Below are positions 25,547 through 33,507 of a stretch of DNA of 64,000 bases, piece after piece. Location of the stretch: contig NZ_JBBLZC010000004.1 of NCBI RefSeq assembly GCF_037908215.1, positions 1-64,000 on the forward strand. The letters are read 5' to 3'. The stretch comes from Benzoatithermus flavus. GTDB taxonomy: Bacteria > Pseudomonadota > Alphaproteobacteria > Geminicoccales > Geminicoccaceae. The notes under the pieces were generated by a model. It had not been told where the DNA came from. It searched no databases and was given only the letters and a program-made list of their open reading frames with translations. Positions within the stretch are counted from its first letter, which is position 1. Every line of letters begins with the position of its first letter. The position numbers were made by a program, and so were the translations under genes.

Positions 25547-27349
25547 CTAAGCCGCCCGGTCCAGGTTGAACTGCAGCTCGGCGAGCTTGGCGTAGAGCCC
25601 GCCCCGCCGGAGCAGATCCTCGTGACGGCCCTGATCGACCACCCGGCCCTCGTTGAGGACGACGATCCGGTCCGCCTTGAGCACGGTCGCGAGCCGGTGC
25701 GCGATCACGAGCGAGGTGCGGCCCCGCATCAGACGCTCGAGCGCGAGCTGGACCAGACGCTCGTTCTCGGCATCGAGAGCGCTCGTCGCCTCGTCGAGCA
25801 GAAGGACGGCGGGATCGCGCAGGATGGCGCGGGCGATGGCGATCCGCTGGCGCTGGCCGCCCGAGAGCCTCACCCCCTTCTCGCCGAGGAAGGTGGAGAA
25901 GCCGTCGGGCAGCCGGTCCAGGAACTCGGTCGCGACCGCGGCTTCGGCGGCGGCCCGCACCTCCTCGTCGCTGGCGTCGGGGCGGCCGTAGCGGATGTTC
26001 ATGAAGGCATCGCCCGAGAAGATCACGGGCTCCTGCGGCACGAGGCCGATGCGCGAGCGGTAGGCGCGCGGGTCGAGATCGGTGATCGGGACACCGTCGA
26101 ACAGGATCCGCCCCTCGCTCGGATCGTAGTAGCGCATGAGGAGCTGGAACACGCTGGTCTTGCCGGCACCCGAGGGGCCGACCAGGGCCACGGTCTCGCC
26201 GGGCCGGATGTCGAGATCGAGCCCGTTCAGGATCCGCCGCTCGGGATGGGAGGGATAGGCGAAGCTCACCCGCTCGAACCGGATCGCACCCTGGCTCCGG
26301 GCCGGCAACGGCACCGGCTCGGCCGGAACCGTGATCTCGGAGCGGGCCTCGAGCAGCTCGAACAGACGCTCGGTGGCGCCTGCGGCGCGCTGCAGATCGC
26401 CCATGGTCTCGCTCAGGCCGCCCACCGCACCGGCGACGACGCTGGCGTAGAACACGAAGGCCGAGAGATCGCCGGCGCTGATCCGGCCGGCGAGCACGTC
26501 GTGGCCGCCGATCCAGAGCAGGACCGCGATCGAGCCGAACACGAGCGTGATGACGACCGCGGCGAGCAGCCCCCGCGCCTTGGCGTAGCGGGCGGCGGCG
26601 GCGAAGGCGGCTTCGGTCGCCGCCGCGAACCGGGCGCTCTCCCGATCCTCCTGCGCGAAGGACTGCACGGTGCGAATGGCGTTGATCGTCTCCTCGGCCG
26701 TACCCGAGACGTCGGCCATCCGATCCTGTGCCTCGCGCGAGTACCGCCGCACGCGCCGCCCGATCACGACGATCGGAATCACGACGACCGGCACGATGAC
26801 GAGGATGAGCCCGGTGAGCCGCGGGTTGGTCCAGATCAGAAGGGCCAGGCCGCCGACCAGGAGAAGGAGGTTGCGCAGGGCCTGGGTCACGCTCGAGCCG
26901 ATCACGGTCTGGATCACGCTCGTGTCGGTCGTGATGCGCGAGACCACCTCGCCCGTGCGGGTGGTCTCGAAGAACCCCGGCGAGAGATGGACGACGTGGC
27001 GGTAGACGTCGCGCCGGAGGTCGGCCATGACCCGCTCGCCGAGCCAGGTGACGAGATAGGCACGAAGAAAGGTCGCGACCGCCAGCACGGCGATGACGAT
27101 CGCCACCGCCTCGATCGCATGGTCGAGGGCCTGCGGCCGGCCGGCGCCGAAGCCGCCGTCGATCAGGTGCTTGAGGCCCGCACCCAGGGAGAGGACGGCG
27201 GCGGAGGCCAGTACCAGCGCCACGAGAGCGCCGAGCACGTGCCCGCGATAAGGGCGCAGATAGACGGAAAGACGCCGGAGCTGACCGAGATTGCGGGTCG
27301 ACGCGCGCCTGGCGTCGGCCTGGGAGAGCGAACGATCGGCTCCCTCCAT
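25547..27349 (-). CDS. ABC transporter, fused membrane and ATPase domains (MsbA-like exporter)
   Basis: A 600-aa half-transporter that should function as a homodimer. The six-helix membrane domain (about 20-310) includes DVYRHVVHLSPGFFETTRTGEVVSRIT. The ATPase domain (about 355-595) has Walker A GPSGAGKTS, Q-loop GLVPQEP, signature LSGGQRQRIAIARAIL, Walker B AVLLLDEATSALD and switch AHR. It resembles the MsbA/BmrA-type multidrug and lipid exporters. The start at 27349 (MEGADRSLS) is supported by GAGG upstream. The substrate cannot be read from sequence. Confidence 0.92.
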   Translation of the reverse strand: MEGADRSLSQADARRASTRNLGQLRRLSVYLRPYRGHVLGALVALVLASAAVLSLGAGLKHLIDGGFGAGRPQALDHAIEAVAIVIAVLAVATFLRAYLVTWLGERVMADLRRDVYRHVVHLSPGFFETTRTGEVVSRITTDTSVIQTVIGSSVTQALRNLLLLVGGLALLIWTNPRLTGLILVIVPVVVIPIVVIGRRVRRYSREAQDRMADVSGTAEETINAIRTVQSFAQEDRESARFAAATEAAFAAAARYAKARGLLAAVVITLVFGSIAVLLWIGGHDVLAGRISAGDLSAFVFYASVVAGAVGGLSETMGDLQRAAGATERLFELLEARSEITVPAEPVPLPARSQGAIRFERVSFAYPSHPERRILNGLDLDIRPGETVALVGPSGAGKTSVFQLLMRYYDPSEGRILFDGVPITDLDPRAYRSRIGLVPQEPVIFSGDAFMNIRYGRPDASDEEVRAAAEAAVATEFLDRLPDGFSTFLGEKGVRLSGGQRQRIAIARAILRDPAVLLLDEATSALDAENERLVQLALERLMRGRTSLVIAHRLATVLKADRIVVLNEGRVVDQGRHEDLLRRGGLYAKLAELQFNLDRAA

Positions 27350-27468
27350 GCGAGACCTCACTTCTGGGCTGGGATCATCGAGGGACGACAAAGGGTGCGC
27401 GCGGCACCCCTTGAGTTGCGCGTGACCGCCCGTTATATACCGGCCGCCCGCCAAGGAGGTAAAGAGCC

Positions 27469-27693
27469 GTGAAGCCCGACATCCATCCTGACTACCACGA
27501 GATCACCGTGGTGATGACCGACGGGTCGACCTTCAAGACCCGATCCACCTACGGGAAGGAGGGGGACACGCTCCACCTCGACGTCGACTCGAAGTCGCAC
27601 CCGGCCTGGACCGGCGGCACCGTGCAGATCATCGAGCGTGGTCAGGTCGAGAAGTTCAACCGCCGCTTCCAGAATTTCCGTCGCAAGAAGTAA
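27469..27693 (+). CDS. rpmE: 50S ribosomal protein L31
   Basis: A 74-aa ribosomal protein matching the alphaproteobacterial L31 (MKPDIHPDYHEITVVMTDGSTF ... HPAWTGGTVQIIERGQVEKFNRRF). It lacks the CxxC zinc ribbon, so this is the zinc-independent (C-minus) form. The GTG start at 27469 follows a very strong AAGGAGGT site. It is followed 29 bases later by rpmJ and then a terminator, so the two form a short ribosomal operon. It is divergent from the ABC transporter gene. Confidence 0.96.
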   Translation: MKPDIHPDYHEITVVMTDGSTFKTRSTYGKEGDTLHLDVDSKSHPAWTGGTVQIIERGQVEKFNRRFQNFRRKK

Positions 27694-27722
27694 GCGCCGG
27701 CGCGGCCCGAAGGATCGCTACC

Positions 27723-27848
27723 ATGAAGATCAGAAATTCGCTGAAGACGGCCAAGACCCGGCACAAGGACTGCCGGCTCGTGCGGCGCAAGGGTCGGGTC
27801 TACGTCATCAACAAGACCAACCCGCGCTTCAAGGCGCGTCAGGGTTGA
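27723..27848 (+). CDS. rpmJ: 50S ribosomal protein L36 (C-minus type)
   Basis: A 41-aa protein beginning MKIRNSLKTAKTRHKDCRLV and ending NPRFKARQG, typical of L36. Only one cysteine (C17) remains of the zinc-binding set, so this is the zinc-independent, type-B/YkgO-like form common in alphaproteobacteria. It lies directly after rpmE, and a rho-independent terminator follows 26 bases after its stop. The gene is short and easily missed by gene callers. Confidence 0.93.
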   Translation: MKIRNSLKTAKTRHKDCRLVRRKGRVYVINKTNPRFKARQG

Positions 27849-27874
27849 GCCTGTTTTCAGCCGTGCTTGGCGGC

Positions 27875-27905
27875 AGGCCGGGACCCGAGGGGCCCCGGCC
27901 TTTTT
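27875..27905 (+). terminator. Rho-independent terminator of rpmE-rpmJ
   Basis: AGGCCGGGACC at 27875-27885 pairs, with one mismatch, with GGCCCCGGCC at 27891-27900, followed by TTTTT at 27901-27905. It is placed correctly for ending the L31-L36 transcript and may also serve the convergent gene. Confidence 0.85.
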
Positions 27906-27923
27906 GCGTCGGCTCGTCGATGG

Positions 27924-28445
27924 CTATTGGGTCGGTGCCTTGATCTGGAAGTCGAGCTCGACGTCGGTCAGCCAGAGATCCATCCCCTCGGCAGGCGTCT
28001 TGAGGTCGGTCCCGGTGTAGGTGCCCTGCCCGGTGATGCCGGCATACTTGCCGGTGCCGCCGACGACCTGCTTGGTCCCGGCGTAAGGGACCGTGCCCCC
28101 CGTCCAGTTGATCATCACCTTGTCGCCGTCGGGATCGACGTAGAGGCAGGAGCCGTTGGTGGCTGCCGAGCGCTTCTCGCCGGCATAGTACTGGCCGGTG
28201 CAGTGCTCGGTCATGCGGTCGAACCAGGGCTTGCCCTCGACGTTGCGGGTGATGCCGGCGAACTCGAACGTGCCGAAGCTGGTCTTGCCGTCGAGCTGAA
28301 TGTCGCGGCCGGTCCACTGCACGTAGGACACCTGGAACTTCACCTTGCCGTTCTGTGGCAGCTTCGCCGCGTCGCCCGCCATCGCGGGCAGGCCGAAGCC
28401 CGCGGCGCACGTCGCGGCGAGCAGCACCGCCGTCATGTGGCGCAT
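27924..28445 (-). CDS. Hypothetical exported protein, 173 aa
   Basis: The start at 28445 (MRHMTAVLLAATCAAGFGLPAMA) follows GGGAGG and begins a clear signal peptide cleaved after about residue 23. The mature protein is a predicted beta-rich domain with VSYVQWTGRDIQLDG, CLYVDPDGDKVMINWTGGT and GGTGKYAGITGQGTY. The last motif is reminiscent of allene-oxide-cyclase/dirigent-like barrels, but the family is not certain. It is a single gene in its direction and would lie in the periplasm. Function unknown. Confidence 0.68.
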   Translation of the reverse strand: MRHMTAVLLAATCAAGFGLPAMAGDAAKLPQNGKVKFQVSYVQWTGRDIQLDGKTSFGTFEFAGITRNVEGKPWFDRMTEHCTGQYYAGEKRSAATNGSCLYVDPDGDKVMINWTGGTVPYAGTKQVVGGTGKYAGITGQGTYTGTDLKTPAEGMDLWLTDVELDFQIKAPTQ

Positions 28446-28750
28446 GGATGTGGCCTCCCGTCTTGCCGAGCACGGGCCTGCCGTGGTCGGCACGGCTCGC
28501 TGCGAGACCGGCATCGGATGACAAGACATCCGACCGTCTTGCCGATGAGTCAGTCAGAAATCGATTCGGAAAAGACAAATCTGCGCTTCATCCGGTGGAT
28601 GGTCAACGGAAAATTTGCATCCATTCAAATCCTCGTCTTGAGGACTCACCATATCCCGAGCAGGATTCTATAATGATTTCATGATTTGTCCTGCGGGTCG
28701 AGAACGGCGGGTCCCCGCTGGAAAGCGGCATCGGAACCGTACGGCGGTGC
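28446..28750. other. AT-rich intergenic region
   Basis: It contains AT-rich patches (agaaatcgattcggaaaag; gattctataatgatttcatg near 28665) that look like promoter sequence. The TATAAT at 28670-28675 is a good -10 hexamer reading rightward, but no matching gene starts soon after it. No RNA gene was recognised. Confidence 0.4.
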
Positions 28751-28945
28751 TCAGTCCGGGATGCGGAGCTCGCGGCCGTCGCAGGTGATGCGCTCGGCCC
28801 GACGGGGTTCGGTCCGGATCGGCGGCAGGTTCGCTGCCGTGAACGGTGGGACCGCGCCGTTCTGGATCCCGTGCGGGATCGCGCGCACGACCTGGCTCTT
28901 CGGCAGAAGCACGCCCTTGGCCGGATGCGCCCACATCCGGCCCAT
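28751..28945 (-). CDS. Hypothetical protein, possibly truncated at its start
   Basis: From the ATG at 28945 the frame gives 64 aa (MGRMWAHPAKGVLLPKSQVV ... CDGRELRIPD). The reading frame stays open for a further stretch to a stop near 29068, and the residues there (LNGCGLLPEANIAA) also look protein-like, yet no ATG or GTG is available in that part. Either the start is at 28945 without an obvious ribosome binding site, or this is the remnant of a longer gene. No family recognised. Confidence 0.35.
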   Translation of the reverse strand: MGRMWAHPAKGVLLPKSQVVRAIPHGIQNGAVPPFTAANLPPIRTEPRRAERITCDGRELRIPD

Positions 28946-29274
28946 GGCGGCGATGTTGGCCTCCGGCAGGAGCCCGCACCCGTTCAGGACGGCTCGCCCC
29001 TCGGCGATCCGTAAGGTCGTGTCGGCTCTCCGCAGCAGGCCGGCGCGGGCCGGGGCCGTGAGCGGTTATTGCCGAAGGGCTGCGCCCGGCACAGCCGACA
29101 TGACGGCAAGTTACTGACACGACAAAGAAATCCTCGCGCGAACCGGTGAGTTCCGCACCTTGGATGCGACCATCGTGCATGCCACGTTGATGGATTGCAT
29201 CGCCGCCTTCGCGAATTGACCGTACCGCTCCGGGCGACCATGCTCCCGCCCGTCGGTCGGAAGGAAGTGCCGCC
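28946..29274. other. Intergenic region upstream of glcD
   Basis: Apart from the leftward open frame mentioned for 28751-28945, nothing coding is convincing. A GGAAGGAAG ribosome binding site for glcD lies at its right end. The glcD promoter should be in the last 150 bases, but no clear hexamers stand out. Confidence 0.35.
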
Positions 29275-30765
29275 ATGGTGAAAATGCCGGAACCGGACCC
29301 CGAAGCGCTCGCCAAGCGTGACCGGATCGTGGGCGCGCTGCGCGAGATCGTGCCGGGCGAGGGCGTGATCGTGAGCGCCGACGAGATGCGCGCCTACGAG
29401 TGCGACGGGCTCACCGCCTATCGTCAGGTGCCGATGGCCGTGGTGCTGCCGAGCACGACCGAGCAGGTCTCGCGCATCCTGCGCTTGTGCCACGAGGAGA
29501 GGATCAAGGTCGTCCCGCGCGGGGCCGGCACCTCGCTCTCGGGCGGGGCGCTGCCGCTCACCGATGGCATCGTGCTCGGCATGGGCAAGTTCAACAAGAT
29601 CCTCGACATCGACCTCGAGAACCGCACCGTCACCGTCCAGCCCGGTGTGACCAATCTCGGCATCACCCGTGCGGTCGAGCATGCGGGCTTCTACTACGCC
29701 CCCGACCCTTCCTCGCAGATCGCCTGCACGATCGGCGGCAACATCGCCGAGAACTCGGGCGGCGTGCACTGCCTGAAGTACGGCCTCACCACGAACAACG
29801 TGCTCGGCCTCGAGATGGTGCTCCCGAACGGCGACATCGTCCGCCTCGGCGGCAAACATCTCGACGCCGAGGGCTACGATCTCCTGGGCCTCATGACCGG
29901 CTCGGAGGGTCTTCTGGGCGTGGTCACCGAGGTCACGGTCCGCATCCTGCAGAAGCCCGAGACCGCGCGGGCGGTGCTGATCGGCTTTCCCACGGTCGAG
30001 CAGGGTGGCGATTGCGTCGCCGCGATCATCGCCGCCGGCATCATTCCGGGCGGCCTCGAGATGATGGATCACCCGGCCTTGAACGCCGCCGAGGACTTCT
30101 GTCACGCCGGCTACCCGCGCGACGTGCAGGCCCTTCTGATCTGCGAGCTGGATGGGCCCGCGGCCGAGGTGGATCATCTGATCGGCGTAGTCTCGGGAAT
30201 CGCCCGGCAGCACGGCGCCACCTACATCAAGGCGTCCGAGAGCGAGGAGGAGCGCATCGCGTTCTGGGCGGGCCGCAAGAACGCCTTCCCCGCCGCCGGG
30301 CGCATCTCGCCCGACTATTACTGCATGGACGGCACCATCCCCCGCCGCCAGCTCGCCTACGTGCTGCGGCGCATGGAGGAGATGTCGCAGCATTACGGGC
30401 TGCGCGTCGCCAACGTGTTCCACGCCGGCGACGGCAACCTGCATCCCCTCATTCTCTACGATGCGAACAAGCCCGGCGAACTCGAACGCGCCGAGGCGTT
30501 CGGTGCCGACATCCTGAAGTTGTGCGTGGAGGTGGGCGGGGTGCTCACCGGCGAGCACGGGGTCGGCGTCGAGAAGCGCGATCTCATGGACACCATGTTC
30601 AACGAGGACGATCTGAAGCAGCAGCAGCGGGTCAAGTGCGCCTTCGATCCGAGCCAAATCCTCAATCCCGGCAAGGTCTTCCCCACGCTCCACCGCTGCG
30701 CCGAGCTCGGCCGCGTCCACGTTCACCGAGGCGAGCTGCGTTTCCCCGACCTGCCGCGGTTCTAG
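29275..30765 (+). CDS. glcD: Glycolate oxidase FAD-linked subunit GlcD
   Basis: A 496-aa flavoprotein of the FAD-binding type 4/GlcD family, the catalytic subunit that oxidises glycolate (or D-lactate-like 2-hydroxy acids) to glyoxylate. The PCMH FAD-binding domain (about 50-225) has VVPRGAGTSLSGGALP and GNIAENSGGVHCLKYG; the C-terminal oxidase domain has VFHAGDGNLHPL and VLTGEHGVGVEKRD. Electrons normally leave via GlcE and the iron-sulfur subunit GlcF. glcE lies about 4 kb downstream on the same strand and glcF is not in the window. Confidence 0.92.
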   Translation: MVKMPEPDPEALAKRDRIVGALREIVPGEGVIVSADEMRAYECDGLTAYRQVPMAVVLPSTTEQVSRILRLCHEERIKVVPRGAGTSLSGGALPLTDGIVLGMGKFNKILDIDLENRTVTVQPGVTNLGITRAVEHAGFYYAPDPSSQIACTIGGNIAENSGGVHCLKYGLTTNNVLGLEMVLPNGDIVRLGGKHLDAEGYDLLGLMTGSEGLLGVVTEVTVRILQKPETARAVLIGFPTVEQGGDCVAAIIAAGIIPGGLEMMDHPALNAAEDFCHAGYPRDVQALLICELDGPAAEVDHLIGVVSGIARQHGATYIKASESEEERIAFWAGRKNAFPAAGRISPDYYCMDGTIPRRQLAYVLRRMEEMSQHYGLRVANVFHAGDGNLHPLILYDANKPGELERAEAFGADILKLCVEVGGVLTGEHGVGVEKRDLMDTMFNEDDLKQQQRVKCAFDPSQILNPGKVFPTLHRCAELGRVHVHRGELRFPDLPRF

Positions 30766-31115
30766 AGCGTTCGCCGAGCAGCGGCCGTCCGAACGAAAAA
30801 CGGCCGGGCGGATCGCTCCACCCGGCCGAAGCAGCAAGGATCAGGGAGGCTAAACAGACACCGATGACGTAGAGCATTCTGGATCGCCTGAAAAGAGGCC
30901 AAGTCAATCTGTCGCTGCGACCCCGAAGTTGACGCGACCGATTGCAGCATCCAAAGATGAGATGATCGGATCGTTTTTCTCTATCGCAAGTATCCGATCG
31001 GGAAAGATCGCGAGCGCCGCCGGCAGCGGGCAAAGTCCCGAGGGAACCCGTGAGAGAGCCCGCCCCTTCCCCTCTGCACCGCTTCGGCGAGCAGCATCTC
31101 GGCAAGGAGGGTTCG
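30766..31115. other. Intergenic region with hairpins, no gene
   Basis: About 350 bases between glcD and a small lipoprotein gene. It contains the hairpin at 30801-30828 and an overlapping alternative stem (CGGCCGT at 30782-30788 with ACGGCCG at 30800-30806). The middle is moderately AT-rich (gatcggatcgtttttctcta). Open frames on both strands look like noise. Confidence 0.4.
30796..30828 (-). terminator. Hairpin with U-run when read on the minus strand
   Basis: CGGCCGGG at 30801-30808 pairs with CCCGGCCG at 30821-30828. AAAAA at 30796-30800 becomes a U-run only for a leftward transcript. No leftward gene is evident just to the right, so it may end an unseen small transcript or may act on the glcD mRNA end as a simple hairpin. 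Confidence 0.4.
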
Positions 31116-31388
31116 ATGCGCGAGAGCATGTACGTCGGCGACGCGCTCCGGCGCTCACGTCCGGTCGGAGCGCTGGTCCTCGTGGCGGCGACTCTGGCTC
31201 TGGCTGCCTGCAGCCGGTCCGATGGTATCGGTCCCTCGCTGAGCCGGGACGTCACCCCGACCAGCCGCTCCAGCGGACCACAGACAACCACCGACAGCCC
31301 TGCTCTGGGCAGCGGCGGTGGGCCCGGTGCGGGGGACGCGATCGGCTCCGGCGGTGGGATCGCCGGCTCCGGCGGCGCTGCTCCCTGA
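31116..31388 (+). CDS. Small glycine-rich lipoprotein
   Basis: A 90-aa protein from the ATG at 31116, which follows an AAGGAGG site. A hydrophobic stretch ends in LALAAC, a clear lipobox with the cysteine at about residue 32. The mature part is Ser/Thr-rich and then Gly-rich (GSGGGPGAGDAIGSGGGIAG), which suggests a disordered, surface-exposed tail. No family is recognised. The next gene is convergent, 12 bases away. Confidence 0.65.
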   Translation: MRESMYVGDALRRSRPVGALVLVAATLALAACSRSDGIGPSLSRDVTPTSRSSGPQTTTDSPALGSGGGPGAGDAIGSGGGIAGSGGAAP

Positions 31389-31400
31389 GCCAGCCGCCGT

Positions 31401-31676
31401 TCAGGCGTCCCGCTCGCGCGGCACGAGCTCCACGGTGCAGGTGGCATCTTGCTCGACGGCGCGAAAGCGCGTCCATGCGACATTCTCGGGCAGGGTCACC
31501 CAGCCCAGATCGTCGCCGGTGGGTCGTAGACGGAGGCTGCGCTCTCCTCCACCGCCCCGCTCGCGGCCCGATACCTCGACCTCGCCGCCATCGGCGCGCA
31601 CGGCACCGATGACGCTGCCCGGATCGACCTCGACGAACGTGGTCTCGGACGTCGATCGCAACGCCAGCTCGGTCAT
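31401..31676 (-). CDS. Hypothetical protein, 91 aa
   Basis: The start at 31676 (MTELALRSTSETTFVEVDPG) follows GAGGAAAGGG; the longer frame upstream lacks a site. The short sequence alternates hydrophobic and charged residues (SVIGAVRADGGEVEVSGRE, TCTVELVPRERDA), compatible with a small beta-sandwich. No signal peptide, membrane segment or known motif. Function unknown. Confidence 0.55.
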   Translation of the reverse strand: MTELALRSTSETTFVEVDPGSVIGAVRADGGEVEVSGRERGGGGERSLRLRPTGDDLGWVTLPENVAWTRFRAVEQDATCTVELVPRERDA

Positions 31677-31993
31677 CCCTTTCCTCCTCGGCGGCAGCGG
31701 CGCGCACGGACCGTTCGCCACGCCCGTTTCCGGGAAGAAACGGCAGGCCGGGCGAGGCGTTCCGGGATCGGGCTGCGGTCTGGACAGGACTGCAGGACTG
31801 GAAAAGGCGCCGCATCGGCAGCCTCGCTCCGGCCGATGAAGAAAGATTCATACCCAGCGCACCAGTAATCAAGTGCCGCATCGAGTCGCAGCGCACGTGA
31901 TTTTACCCGGTTCTTTCAGCTATCGACGGCACACGACTGGCGCTCCGCTCGGCGCAGCCTCGAGACCCTGTTTCGCTTTTCAATGATCGGCCT
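31677..31993. other. Intergenic region upstream of the rpoH promoter
   Basis: It separates a leftward hypothetical gene from rpoH. Patches near 31835-31875 are moderately AT-rich (gaagaaagattcatacccag). No credible coding frame or repeat was seen; promoters for both flanking genes are expected here. Confidence 0.35.
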
Positions 31994-32024
31994 CTTGTCA
32001 GCACCGGGCCGGCGCTTATATAAG
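31994..32024 (+). promoter_or_regulatory. Predicted heat-shock (sigma-32 type) promoter of rpoH
   Basis: CTTG at 31994-31997 is followed by a 17-base spacer and CTTATATAAG at 32015-32024. This fits the alphaproteobacterial heat-shock consensus CTTG-N17-CYTATNTNNG at every defined position. The same bases also give a fair housekeeping promoter (TTGTCA, 18 bases, TATAAG). Transcription would begin near 32031, upstream of the hairpin at 32045-32099 and the rpoH ATG at 32159. Autoregulation of rpoH is inferred. Confidence 0.7.
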
Positions 32025-32044
32025 ATCCGTCTCCCCGAACGACC

Positions 32045-32099
32045 CGAAGACAGCCGATGGCGCCTGGAGCCACATCCCAGGCGCCATCGGCTGTCTTCG
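32045..32099 (+). repeat. 23-bp perfect hairpin in the rpoH leader
   Basis: Bases 32045-32067 are the exact reverse complement of 32077-32099, with a 9-base loop (agccacatc). The stem begins about 14 bases after the predicted transcription start and ends 59 bases before the rpoH ATG. No U-run follows, so it is not a standard terminator. It could act as a stability element, an attenuator or a protein or temperature-responsive structure. Confidence 0.85.
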
Positions 32100-32158
32100 T
32101 CGTCGTTGGTACGATGCCGAGGCGACATGGTTCCGTTCGGGGCTCGGGTAGGGGGCAT

Positions 32159-33049
32159 ATGAAGGCTAATCTCGTTTCAGGGCACTTCACGGACGATCTC
32201 GGCCGTTATCTCGAGCAGGCGCGCCAGCAGCCCATTCTCAGCGCCGAGCGCGAGCGAGAGCTCGCCGAGCGCTGGCGCGAACAGCGCGATCCGGAAGCGG
32301 CACGCGAGCTGGTCGCGAGTCATCTGCGCCTCGTCGTCAAGCTCGCCCGTGGCTACGGCGGCTACGGCTTCCCGCTCGCCGAGCTGGTCGCCGAGGGCAA
32401 TGTCGGTCTCGTCCAGGCGCTCGAGAAGTTCGATCCCGAGCGCGGCTTCCGCTTCGCGACCTACGCCATGTGGTGGATCAAGGCTGCGATCCAGGAGCAC
32501 ATCCTGCACAACTGGTCCTTGGTGAAGCTCGGCACGACGGCCGCGCAGAAGAAGCTGTTCTTCAACCTGCGCCGGCTCAAGGCGCAGCTCGGCGAGACCG
32601 GGGGCGGCGATCTGCCGCCCGAGGCCGTCGCCAGCATCGCGCGCGACCTCGAGGTCGGCGAGGGCGAGGTGGTCGAGATGAACCGCCGGCTCGCCACGGG
32701 CGACGCCTCGCTCAACGCCCGACTCACGGACGATTCCGACAGCGAGTGGAGCGACACGCTGGTCGACGAGAGCCAGGACCAGGAGCACGAGATCGCCGAG
32801 GCGAGCGAACTCGCCTGGCGCCGCGGCCTGCTGGCCGATGCCATGGAGATCCTCACCCCGCGCGAGCGTCACATCCTGATCGAGCGGCGGTTGAAGGACG
32901 AGCCCGTCACGCTCGAGGAGCTGGCCCGGATCTACGGTGTCTCGCGCGAGCGCATCCGCCAGATCGAGGTCCGCGCCTTCGAGCGGGTGCAGAAGGCCAT
33001 GCTGGCGGCGGCCGCCAACGATCGCGGCCGCCGCGCGCTCGCGGCCTGA
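32159..33049 (+). CDS. rpoH: RNA polymerase heat-shock sigma factor RpoH (sigma-32)
   Basis: A 296-aa sigma-70-family factor. Region 2 reads HLRLVVKLARGYGGYGFPLAELVAEGN ... GFRFATYAMWWIKAAIQEHI (about 55-115). The RpoH-specific box Q130-KKLFFNLRRL is present and separates RpoH from other group 3 sigmas. Region 4.2 ends with LEELARIYGVSRERIRQIE. RpoH directs RNA polymerase to chaperone and protease promoters on heat shock. The start at 32159 has AGGGGG upstream. A matching heat-shock promoter and a long leader hairpin precede it, and a terminator follows. Confidence 0.95.
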   Translation: MKANLVSGHFTDDLGRYLEQARQQPILSAERERELAERWREQRDPEAARELVASHLRLVVKLARGYGGYGFPLAELVAEGNVGLVQALEKFDPERGFRFATYAMWWIKAAIQEHILHNWSLVKLGTTAAQKKLFFNLRRLKAQLGETGGGDLPPEAVASIARDLEVGEGEVVEMNRRLATGDASLNARLTDDSDSEWSDTLVDESQDQEHEIAEASELAWRRGLLADAMEILTPRERHILIERRLKDEPVTLEELARIYGVSRERIRQIEVRAFERVQKAMLAAAANDRGRRALAA

Positions 33050-33072
33050 CGACAGGTCGGTCCGGCTGTCCA

Positions 33073-33110
33073 CGGCCCGGAGGGGAAACCCTCCCGGGCC
33101 GTTTTCGTTT
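33073..33110 (+). terminator. Rho-independent terminator of rpoH
   Basis: CGGCCCGGAGGG (33073-33084) pairs, with one bulged base, with CCCTCCCGGGCCG (about 33089-33101) around a GAAA loop, and is followed by TTTTCGTTT. It starts 24 bases after the rpoH stop. Confidence 0.9.
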
Positions 33111-33507
33111 CTTGCGTTCTTCTCGCCGCCGACGATGCATGTCGGCCCGTTACATACACAATCCACATTTCGGGTTGCCGGCGGTCGGGATCGATTTGCT
33201 TATCAGTAATAATTCACCCAGCTTGAAAGATTTTCATACGTGCAAATTGTCGCGCGCAAAGTTACCGTCTCCGCCTCCGAGGCCCGGGGGCCCTAGCATC
33301 GCTTCAGGTTGGCGAACCGGACGGAGTGGCGGCATCGATGCCGTCCCTGCCGGGGGAAGATCATATTGGCTGCTCGAGTTGCGATGAATAGTTCGCTGCA
33401 CGTTCCCGATGGCCAGATGACCACGAAGACGGGCGCTGCTCATGAGCCGGCCCGCAAACTCGATGACAACAGGCAGCGCATGCTGCGAGACGATAGGGTC
33501 GAAACGC
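33111..33507. other. Intergenic region with AT-rich patch
   Basis: Bases 33150-33265 are AT-rich (tgcttatcagtaataattca; gaaagattttcatacgtgc) and probably contain the promoter of the next gene. No RNA gene, repeat or convincing open frame was found. Confidence 0.4.
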
